A DNA stretch of 5,208 nt from Flavobacteriaceae bacterium. GTDB taxonomy: Bacteria; Bacteroidota; Bacteroidia; Flavobacteriales; Flavobacteriaceae. Of this stretch, positions 1-5,124 are shown in pieces (positions within the stretch are counted from its first letter, which is position 1; each line of letters starts with the position of its first letter). The position numbers and the translations under genes were made by a program. The stretch covers positions 1-5,208 of the forward strand of contig JABDLH010000190.1 of the NCBI GenBank assembly GCA_013003145.1, read 5' to 3'. Below the pieces are notes generated by a model, which did not search any database, was not told where the DNA came from, and saw only the letters and a list, made by a program, of their open reading frames with translations.

Positions 1-1049
1 AAGGTATCCTTATCCCAATCTGCAAGAGGAATTCCTTCCCTGAACCTGGCTACCAGGTCAGGATTGGAAATGTAGGGCTTCCCGAATGCTACGAGGTCTG
101 CATGACCATCTTCAATAACCTTATTTCCTTTTTCCTGGTCAAAATCCCCGTTGATGATCATTGTCCCGTCATACATAGGGCGGAAATGCTTCGCAATTTC
201 CTGCACTGCATAAGGCACTTCGGAAACGTCTGTAAAAGGTTCTGACAAATGAATATAAGCCAGGTCGTAATCATTCAACCTGTTGATGATATATTCAAAT
301 GTCGGGATGGTATTTTCATCCATAGTGATTCCAAACAAATTATGGAGGGATGGATTAAACCTTGCACCTATCTGCTGCTCGGGAATTTCCTCTTTAACTG
401 CATCGAGGACTTCGAAGAAAAAACGCGCCCTGTTCTCCATGCTTCCGCCGTATTCATCCGTTCTGATGTTGGAAGTACTGTTAAAAAACTGGTGGAACAG
501 GTAACCGTTAGATGAATGGATTTCCACTCCGTCAAAACCTGCTTCAACCGCGTTCCTGGCTGCAAGACGGAATTCTTCTACCGTTTCTGAAATCTCCTCT
601 TTGCTCATTTCCTTAGGGGTCACCGTGTCCTTCATCCCCTGGGGCGTAAAGGATTGTGCATTGGGATTAAGGGCGGAAGGCGCCAGCGGTAATTCCCCAT
701 CGTGAAAGTCCGGGTGAGACATCCGCCCCACGTGCCAAAGCTGTATATATATTTTCCCACCTTCCTCATGCACGCTCTGGGTAACTTTTTTCCAGCCGGC
801 AAGCTGTTCTTCCGAATGGATCCCCGGGGTATTAATATACCCTACTGCCCTCTCGGACACCTGCGAGCCCTCAGTAATAATCAGTCCTGCTGAAGAACGT
901 ATCCTGTAGTAAACAGGCTGTAATCCTTCAGTAGGTTTATTCTCCGGGTTATCCGCCCTGGAGCGGGTCATGGGAGCCATTACGACCCTGTTTTCCGTTT
1001 TAAAATTTCCTTTTTTATATGGGCGTAACAATGCTTGTTCTTCTCTCAT
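1..1049 (-). CDS. Old Yellow Enzyme family alkene reductase (NADH:flavin oxidoreductase), 3' end cut by window edge
   Basis: FMN-dependent TIM-barrel enzyme that uses NAD(P)H to reduce activated C=C bonds (enals, enones, maleimides, quinones); NemA-like and cytosolic. Translating the minus strand from the ATG at 1049 gives 349 codons without a stop. Seen directly: PMTRSRA at residues 26-32 (Thr28 is the expected flavin contact), QLWHVGR at 103-109 (Gln103 and Trp105 match OYE1 Q114/W116), His178-x-x-Asn181-x-Tyr183 with the exact spacing of OYE1 H191/N194/Y196 (substrate anchors and proton donor), Arg230, and the C-terminal FMN-phosphate segment FGKPYISNPDL at 322-332, where Lys324 replaces the more usual Arg. 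Roughly 15-25 residues are missing at the C-terminus by comparison with the family. The ATG lies 2 bases after the stop of the DJ-1-like gene and has no Shine-Dalgarno, so translational coupling in one operon is likely. The family is certain; the physiological substrate is not. Confidence 0.95.
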   Translation of the reverse strand, partial: MREEQALLRPYKKGNFKTENRVVMAPMTRSRADNPENKPTEGLQPVYYRIRSSAGLIITEGSQVSERAVGYINTPGIHSEEQLAGWKKVTQSVHEEGGKIYIQLWHVGRMSHPDFHDGELPLAPSALNPNAQSFTPQGMKDTVTPKEMSKEEISETVEEFRLAARNAVEAGFDGVEIHSSNGYLFHQFFNSTSNIRTDEYGGSMENRARFFFEVLDAVKEEIPEQQIGARFNPSLHNLFGITMDENTIPTFEYIINRLNDYDLAYIHLSEPFTDVSEVPYAVQEIAKHFRPMYDGTMIINGDFDQEKGNKVIEDGHADLVAFGKPYISNPDLVARFREGIPLADWDKDT

Positions 1050-1051
1050 TC

Positions 1052-1732
1052 TTACTGCAGTTTTTTCATTAGTATCTCTGCTACTTTTTCAGAGGAAGCC
1101 GGGTTCTGCCCGGTGATGAGTAATCCGTCCTCAACGGCGTATGGTTCCCAGTCTGATGCCTTGGTGTATTTTCCACCATTCTCTTTTAACATCTCCTCTA
1201 CCAGGAATGGAACTATATCGGTAAGTTCTACGCCCTCTTCTTCTTCATTGGTGAAGCCAGCAACTTTCCTGTCTTTTACCAGCGGTTCTCCCATTACATT
1301 CTTTACGTGCTTAAGGACGGCCGGGGCATGGCAGACAAATGCCACCGGTTTTTCATTCTTATAGAAACTTTCGATAAGACCTATAGAAGTTGGGTTTTCT
1401 ACGAGATCCCATAATAATCCATGTCCTCCTGGGTAAAACACAGCGTCAAAGCCTTTCTGATCAATGGTATTGAGCTTTAGTGTATGTGCGAGCTTTTCCT
1501 TAGTTTTTTCATCTTTATCAAAACGTTTGGTGGCCTCGGTGGCAGCATCTTCAGAATCGCTCATCGGGTCTATGGGAGGTTGCCCACCTTCAGGAGAAGC
1601 CAAGGTAACTTCGTAACCTGCATCGATCAATTTATAATAAGGAGCCGCAAATTCTTCGACCCAAAAACCTGTTTTCTTTCCGGTATCCCCCATTTTATCA
1701 TTGCTGGTAAGGACAAATAATATATTCTTCAT
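1052..1732 (-). CDS. DJ-1/PfpI superfamily protein, Hsp31/glyoxalase III-like (type 1 glutamine amidotransferase-like domain)
   Basis: A 226-aa cytosolic single-domain protein of the Hsp31-like class, of normal length for that class. Characterised relatives convert methylglyoxal to lactate without glutathione or act as stress chaperones/deglycases. Visible features: N-terminal strand KNILFVLTS (2-10); KTGFWVEEFAAPY (20-32), where Glu27 aligns with the catalytic-pocket Glu of yeast Hsp31; YPGGHGLLWDL (100-110), the oxyanion-type loop; the nucleophile elbow AFVCHAPAVL (131-140) with Cys134-His135; and an acidic run E163-E166 after VAGFT that is also typical of Hsp31/Glx3. The full Cys-His-Glu set suggests catalytic competence. 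The start at 1732 gives the canonical first strand; the upstream bases are A-rich with no Shine-Dalgarno. It is the first gene of an operon with the alkene reductase, behind a leader of about 130 bases. Glyoxalase III activity is inferred from family and context; chaperone or peptidase roles cannot be excluded. Confidence 0.93.
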   Translation of the reverse strand: MKNILFVLTSNDKMGDTGKKTGFWVEEFAAPYYKLIDAGYEVTLASPEGGQPPIDPMSDSEDAATEATKRFDKDEKTKEKLAHTLKLNTIDQKGFDAVFYPGGHGLLWDLVENPTSIGLIESFYKNEKPVAFVCHAPAVLKHVKNVMGEPLVKDRKVAGFTNEEEEGVELTDIVPFLVEEMLKENGGKYTKASDWEPYAVEDGLLITGQNPASSEKVAEILMKKLQ

Positions 1733-1865
1733 CTTATGTATTTAAGGATTAGTAATCAGGGGCGAGAATTCCATCTGTCCTCATATCATGGCCAGGTCAG
1801 GATGACAGCCGTTGAGGTAGGAAGCCCCTTTTTGTTTTATCTCGCTCTATTGTAAGCGATTAAAT

Positions 1866-1873
1866 CAAAGGTA
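1866..1873 (-). promoter_or_regulatory. Bacteroidota -7 promoter element (TACCTTTG) for the DJ-1/alkene reductase operon
   Basis: On the minus strand this octamer matches the Bacteroidota -7 consensus TAnnTTTG exactly. The implied transcription start is about 1861-1863, giving a 5' leader of about 130 bases before the ATG at 1732. A TTG exists upstream, but at a 14-base spacing rather than the usual 19-21, so the -33 contact looks weak. That fits a promoter needing an activator bound at the adjacent palindrome (1896-1909). Start-site position is inferred, not measured. Confidence 0.6.
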
Positions 1874-1895
1874 GCTGTAACAATACCCAATAAAA

Positions 1896-1909
1896 TTGAT
1901 CTATATCAA
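1896..1909. promoter_or_regulatory. Perfect FNR-type operator TTGAT-CTAT-ATCAA
   Basis: A perfect 5+5 inverted repeat with a 4-base spacer, identical to the FNR consensus TTGATnnnnATCAA. It starts 4 bases beyond the stop codon of the Crp/Fnr-family regulator gene. Its centre (1902.5) is about 41 bases upstream of the start implied by the TACCTTTG element at 1866-1873, the class II activator position. An exact match to the ten fixed bases is expected about 0.005 times by chance in a window of this length with equal base use. The adjacent regulator has the E-x-x-S-R recognition-helix residues that read TTGAT in FNR. Binding is inferred. Confidence 0.65.
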
Positions 1910-1913
1910 GAAA

Positions 1914-2495
1914 TCAGGCCGACTTCACTAATTTTCGCCTGATCCTGCTCAGACTTTCAGGAGAAGCACCAAGGTAATTGGCGATATGATAATTGGCTAC
2001 CCTTTTTTCAATATTGGGATACGCCATGCAGAATTCGAGGTATCGTTCTTTTAGCGACTTCTCAAGGGAAGATAGTACGCGTCCTCTCAGGGAAATAAAA
2101 GCATTAGTCACCAACAAGCGAAAGTAGCGTTCAAATTTTGGTACCCGCTCAAAAAGTTGCTGCAGATCGTTATAGCTGATCGCCATCAAGGTTGAATTTT
2201 CCAGTGCCTCTATATATAAGCGCGAGTTCACCTGGTTGTAGAAAGCATCAAAATCGCCTACCCACCAGTTTTCTACAGCAAACTGTATAATATGCTTATC
2301 CCCGGATTCATCCAGGTAGTAAGCTTTCAGACATCCCTGGACCACAAAATATTCATGCTCTATAAGTGCACCAGGACGTACCAGAAACGATCTTTTATTG
2401 ACCTCTATGGTACTAAGAAGGGAAGTAAAATATGCTTCTTCCTCTTCAGTTAAGGAAATATGCCCGCCAACATGCGCCAGGATCATATCGTACAT
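1914..2495 (-). CDS. Crp/Fnr-family transcriptional regulator (cyclic-nucleotide-binding-like fold plus winged HTH)
   Basis: A 193-aa DNA-binding regulator, normal for the short Bacteroidota branch of the Crp/Fnr family. Residues about 20-110 form the beta-roll (VVQGCLKAYYLDESGDKHIIQF at 51-72), about 111-145 the dimerisation helix, and 165-190 the helix-turn-helix (HIANYLGASPESLSRIRRKL at 170-189). Glu180, Ser183 and Arg184 match the E-x-x-S-R triad with which FNR reads TTGAT. The sensor looks degenerate: the cAMP-pocket motif (GE, then R-S/T-A) is absent, replaced by VGDFDAFY (79-86), and there is no N-terminal cysteine cluster for an Fe-S centre; only Cys55 and Cys156 are present. It therefore probably senses neither cAMP nor oxygen in the classical way. 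The start at 2495 (MYDM) has no Shine-Dalgarno, so Met4 is an alternative. It lies in the same direction upstream of the DJ-1/alkene reductase operon, with an FNR-type palindrome just after its stop, so it is the likely local regulator. Confidence 0.92.
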   Translation of the reverse strand: MYDMILAHVGGHISLTEEEEAYFTSLLSTIEVNKRSFLVRPGALIEHEYFVVQGCLKAYYLDESGDKHIIQFAVENWWVGDFDAFYNQVNSRLYIEALENSTLMAISYNDLQQLFERVPKFERYFRLLVTNAFISLRGRVLSSLEKSLKERYLEFCMAYPNIEKRVANYHIANYLGASPESLSRIRRKLVKSA

Positions 2496-2513
2496 GAGTG
2501 CTGATTAAGACGT

Positions 2514-2521
2514 CTAAGGTA
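2514..2521 (-). promoter_or_regulatory. Possible -7 element (TACCTTAG) for the regulator gene
   Basis: Seven of eight positions match TAnnTTTG, 18 bases before the regulator's ATG, which implies a very short leader. No TTG sits at the proper -33 distance. This is the best candidate in the 218-base gap between nhaD and the regulator but is weak on its own. The terminator at 2619-2650 argues that some promoter must lie between it and 2495. Confidence 0.28.
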
Positions 2522-2616
2522 AATAAAATTGACAGCTTACTCTTGGTTATCTTACGATATACAGCCAATTATAGATGCACCCTCAATTCCTGAGAGTATA
2601 ATTAAACGAGCTAAGC

Positions 2617-2650
2617 AAAAAAGCCTGTAGACATTATACCCCAGGCTTTT
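2617..2650 (-). terminator. Intrinsic terminator downstream of nhaD
   Basis: AAAAGCCTG (2619-2627) and CAGGCTTTT (2642-2650) form a perfect 9-bp inverted repeat with a 14-base loop. Read on the minus strand the second arm runs into six Ts (2622-2617), the classic Rho-independent form. It starts 63 bases beyond the nhaD stop and separates that unit from the Crp/Fnr regulator gene. The + strand reading also ends in four Ts, so it could work in both directions, but no + strand gene is seen here. Confidence 0.82.
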
Positions 2651-2713
2651 ATGAAATTTAGCTGTTAATATATCTTACTGGACCAAAAGAAGCTATCTAT
2701 GCATCCAGACCGA

Positions 2714-3991
2714 TTACATAATATGGTCTTTAAGCAAAAGGAAAACTACAATTCCTGATAAGTAGCCCACAAGGGCTAACCATGCGATCCGCTTCAGGTA
2801 CCACACAAAATCAATTTTGAGGATTCCCATGGCTGCTACCCCGGCTGCCGAGCCAATTATCAGTACACTACCCCCGGTACCCGCACAATACGCCAGGAAA
2901 GTCCAGAATTCATGGTCCTGAGGATATACTTCCATAGAATACATTCCCATGGCTCCTGCTACCAAGGGCACGTTATCGATTATAGCAGACAAGAGCCCCA
3001 GGAGAGTGTTGGTCATATGAAAATCACTGAATGATGATTCCAGGGTTTCTCCGAGAACGAGGAGTGATCCGTTGGCTTCCATGGAGGCTACGGCCAACAG
3101 GATTCCCAGGAAGAAAAGTATACTAGGGGTATCTATGCGCTGTATGGTAGCTGCTACGGTTAACCTATGCCGTATGTCTGTTGGCTTTTTACGATGGATG
3201 ATCTCCGTAACCACCCAGAATATACTAAGGCTGAACAACATCCCCATAAAAGGCGGTAAATGGGTAACTGCTTTAAAAACAGGTACCATCAGTAATAGGA
3301 TTACACCCAATAACAGGATCAGGTTACTCTCTTTCTCCTTCAAGGGTTGTATTTCATTAAATTCCTCTTGCAGTGGCTCTACAGCTACCCCTCGGAACTT
3401 GAACGAGGCAAGGGCTAACGGAACTAACAAACAAGCTACGCTGGGCAAAAAAGTCTCTGTAATGATGGTTCCCGTGGTGACATGACCGGCATTCCACAGC
3501 ATAATTGTCGTCACATCTCCTATTGGGGACCAGGCCCCACCGGCATTCGCCGCTATGATGATAAAACCGGCAAAGAACCACAGCTCTTCCCGTTTGGTCA
3601 TGAATTTTTTAATGATCGCCATCATCACAATGGTCGTAGTAAGGTTGTCCAGTACGGCAGACAGGAAGAATGTAAGGACAGATAGCGTCCAGAGCAAGCC
3701 TGTCTTTGATCTGATTCGCACTACCCGCTGAATGATCCCAAAACCATTATGGCTATCTATCAGTTCAACGATGGTCATGGCACCCAGGAGAAAAAACAAG
3801 ATCTCTGCAATGTCTTCAAAGTGTTCCTTTAGATGATGTAAAGTTCCAGGAAGGTCCTCGGTCTGCAGTGCCAGGAGAAGCCATAACAGCACTCCCAGAA
3901 AGAGTGCCGTTCCGGCTTTATCAATCTTAATTTTATGTTCTAAAGCGATCAGAACATATCCCAGTATGAAAATCAATGCTAAGGTGGCCAT
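2714..3991 (-). CDS. nhaD: NhaD-family Na+/H+ antiporter
   Basis: A 425-aa polytopic inner-membrane protein of the NhaD branch of the ion transporter (arsenite permease-like) superfamily; members exchange cytoplasmic Na+ or Li+ for external H+ and serve salt and alkali tolerance. About 11-12 hydrophobic segments are visible, e.g. 1-17, 26-42, 58-78, 98-127, 137-158, 178-197, 223-240, 246-264, 290-304, 327-350, 364-386 and 399-420. The two pseudo-symmetric family signatures are intact: SAVLDNLTTTIV (111-122, Asp115-Asn116) with NAGGAWSPIGDVTTIM (149-164, Asp159), and SAIIDNVPLVAGAMGMY (335-351, Asp339-Asn340) with GTGGSVLIIGSAAGVAAMG (371-389). Length and motifs suggest a complete, functional gene. 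The start at 3991 directly precedes the first membrane helix; upstream is AT-rich, with only a weak -7-like TACTTTAA, so it may be read from the 168-aa gene 53 bases upstream. A strong terminator follows it. Confidence 0.94.
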   Translation of the reverse strand: MATLALIFILGYVLIALEHKIKIDKAGTALFLGVLLWLLLALQTEDLPGTLHHLKEHFEDIAEILFFLLGAMTIVELIDSHNGFGIIQRVVRIRSKTGLLWTLSVLTFFLSAVLDNLTTTIVMMAIIKKFMTKREELWFFAGFIIIAANAGGAWSPIGDVTTIMLWNAGHVTTGTIITETFLPSVACLLVPLALASFKFRGVAVEPLQEEFNEIQPLKEKESNLILLLGVILLLMVPVFKAVTHLPPFMGMLFSLSIFWVVTEIIHRKKPTDIRHRLTVAATIQRIDTPSILFFLGILLAVASMEANGSLLVLGETLESSFSDFHMTNTLLGLLSAIIDNVPLVAGAMGMYSMEVYPQDHEFWTFLAYCAGTGGSVLIIGSAAGVAAMGILKIDFVWYLKRIAWLALVGYLSGIVVFLLLKDHIM

Positions 3992-4044
3992 TTTAAATTA
4001 TTTAAAGTAGTTTATACTATTAGATGGCCTTGGATCAACGACTT

Positions 4045-4551
4045 TCATGCTACCCTGTTACCACGCTGGTAATTGTGAATATGATTGCTAATGATCTGTT
4101 TCCATTTTTCAGCTCTTCGTATTTCATAATCCTCTGAAAAATTGATCTTATTATCATACAGGTTTAGAAATAATTTATTTTCCTCCTGGTGAAAACTAAG
4201 CTCTAAATCCACCCGTTCCAGGATCTCGGTTTTTTTATCTTTTACCCTCGGGTATTTCCTGACTTCAATAACTTTACACTGAGACAAATTATTCAGATCT
4301 ATTACCGTATCTGTCTTAACCGAGTCATAGCTTTTAATGAACAGAAGTTTTTTCAATTGGTCATCTATACCGATGTAATTCTGTTCCCAGGCCTCTTCCG
4401 TAATGATATTGAGTTGATGGGCTTTTACTGCCTTGTGATAGGCAACTTGCCATTGTTTACGGCTGGCTCTTCCGTTGCGTTCTAAAAAATAATAGGGTAT
4501 AAAAACACTGCCTACAAGCACCAGTGATATTATGATAATTCCAGTTTCCAT
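4045..4551 (-). CDS. Conserved-type hypothetical membrane-anchored protein
   Basis: A 168-aa protein of unknown function. Residues 3-23 form one hydrophobic segment (GIIIISLVLVGSVFIPYYFL at 4-23), followed by positively charged residues (R25, R28, R31, K32), predicting an N-out/C-in single-pass anchor with a cytoplasmic domain. That domain alternates short beta-like strands and ends in a helix: an IGID-x-x-LKKLLFI segment (60-72), IDLNNLSQCKVIEVRKY (84-100), LERVDLELSF (111-120), LFLNLYD (127-133) and RRAEKWKQIISNHI (145-158). The layout resembles small flavobacterial one-TM proteins annotated only as hypothetical; I recognise no named domain. It lies 53 bases upstream of nhaD with no terminator between, so co-transcription and a link to the antiporter or membrane are plausible but unproven. 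Codon use is like that of its neighbours. Confidence 0.72.
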   Translation of the reverse strand: METGIIIISLVLVGSVFIPYYFLERNGRASRKQWQVAYHKAVKAHQLNIITEEAWEQNYIGIDDQLKKLLFIKSYDSVKTDTVIDLNNLSQCKVIEVRKYPRVKDKKTEILERVDLELSFHQEENKLFLNLYDNKINFSEDYEIRRAEKWKQIISNHIHNYQRGNRVA

Positions 4552-4597
4552 AAGAATAAAATGTAATGTGATGTATGTTCATTTGTTTACGGCAAAT

Positions 4598-4631
4598 CTG
4601 CGATAACCCCCAACAGGAAGTTATTCCGCAG
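4598..4631. repeat. Bulged inverted repeat (hairpin) between the two hypothetical genes
   Basis: CTGCG-ATAAC (4598-4607) pairs with GTTAT (4620-4624) and CGCAG (4627-4631): a 10-bp stem interrupted by a 2-base TC bulge, with a 12-base loop. A second small dyad, ATTTG/CAAAT (4581-4597, 7-base loop), is directly adjacent on the 168-aa gene side. Neither ends in a clean T-run on the minus strand, so this is not a standard terminator. It may be an operator, an mRNA processing or stability hairpin, or an attenuating element. Confidence 0.45.
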
Positions 4632-4676
4632 TAAAAATCCGAAAACAGTAATTTTCACGAAATCGCAAGAAATACA

Positions 4677-5033
4677 TCAGGGAAAGAAATGGAAGGGAAA
4701 AATAATCTCCGTACTACCCAATGATGGGCTTATGAACCGGCAAGAGATAAGGTAAAGGGCCTCGCAAGCCAGGAAGGCCGGTTTGATGGTAGTAGCGTAA
4801 AAGCTTGCAGTGACACTGAGATGTACTGCTTCCCACTCCCTTACCTCCGGGACTTCTAATTGATTAGTATGAAGGAAAACCCTGGAATCCAGACCGGGTT
4901 CCGAGGCCGCTGTTTTAATGAATACTTCAGATACTGCTTGGTTATAAGGCGAGCCTACCGTGGTAATCCCGGCATGTACCTGGTCTACAAGTACCGATAA
5001 AAGCAGAAAAAATAACAGCCTGGTGGCGGACAT
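4677..5033 (-). CDS. Small predicted secreted protein, unknown function
   Basis: A 118-aa open frame with a convincing signal peptide: MSATRLLFFLLLSVLVDQVHA, with a short basic start, hydrophobic core and an A-x-A-like VHA cleavage context near residue 21. The mature part (about 97 aa) has no recognised domain; it holds only two cysteines (in LACEALYLISC), and its C-terminal third is unusually aromatic and hydrophobic (IIFPFHFFP at the end). Codon use resembles the neighbouring genes and no strong competing frame is seen, which supports it as real, but the odd hydrophobic tail could also mean a frameshifted or decayed gene or a chance frame. The start at 5033 is chosen because it places the signal sequence at the N-terminus. 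It would be the first gene upstream of the 168-aa gene, 125 bases apart with a hairpin between. Confidence 0.45.
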   Translation of the reverse strand: MSATRLLFFLLLSVLVDQVHAGITTVGSPYNQAVSEVFIKTAASEPGLDSRVFLHTNQLEVPEVREWEAVHLSVTASFYATTIKPAFLACEALYLISCRFISPSLGSTEIIFPFHFFP

Positions 5034-5043
5034 TCTATGTATT

Positions 5044-5075
5044 CAAAATTGGGCTAAAGGTATTTAATAAAACAA
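5044..5075 (-). promoter_or_regulatory. Possible Bacteroidota promoter for the 118-aa gene
   Basis: On the minus strand TTG (5075-5073) is followed after 21 bases by CAATTTTG (5051-5044), 7 of 8 matches to TAnnTTTG. Spacing is at the edge of the usual 19-21. An alternative -7 element, TACCTTTA, lies at 5062-5055 without a properly spaced TTG. The first choice would give an almost leaderless mRNA and the second a leader of about 20 bases. Region is AT-rich, so chance matches are likely. Confidence 0.3.
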
Positions 5076-5096
5076 TTCATTATATGTTAATTTTTC

Positions 5097-5124
5097 AAGT
5101 GAACCAGCTTCTAACAATTCACTT
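5097..5124. repeat. Inverted repeat AAGTGAA...TTCACTT in the upstream region
   Basis: A perfect 7-bp inverted repeat with a 14-base loop (arms 5097-5103 and 5118-5124). It overlaps by two bases a second dyad, TTTAGT/ACTAAA (5123-5128 and 5138-5143), which itself overlaps a tandem TAAACAG pair (5140-5146 and 5148-5154). There is no T-run, so a terminator for a gene beyond the window is doubtful. It might be an operator region for the 118-aa gene. The rest of 5125-5208 shows no gene. Confidence 0.3.

Noticed and set aside
249..893. Several frames of 63-88 codons on both strands near the left edge
   Set aside because: They lie inside the alkene reductase gene, whose long frame is open from 1049 to the window edge with intact catalytic motifs.
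1035..1364. Open frame of 109 codons on the + strand
   Set aside because: It is antisense to the DJ-1-like gene, which has full family motifs; the Ser/Phe-rich product has no recognisable feature and is a shadow frame.
2543..2568. TTGG...CCAA inverted pair with an 18-base interior in the gap upstream of the regulator gene
   Set aside because: Only four bases per arm with a long spacer; expected often by chance and not placed at a known promoter position.
3072..3685. Open frames of 137 and 67 codons on the + strand, and a 74-codon frame on the minus strand (3357-3581)
   Set aside because: All overlap the intact nhaD coding sequence in other frames and show no signal, domain or start context of their own.
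2714..3991. Idea that nhaD is part of the electrophile-defence cassette, by analogy with cytoplasmic acidification through Kef channels in E. coli
   Set aside because: A strong intrinsic terminator separates nhaD from the regulator, and NhaD is a sodium/proton antiporter of a different family; adjacency alone is too weak.
4561..4582. Near-repeats of ATGT (ATGTAATGTGATGTATGT) upstream of the 168-aa gene
   Set aside because: Short, irregular low-complexity sequence; not a CRISPR or a regular tandem repeat.
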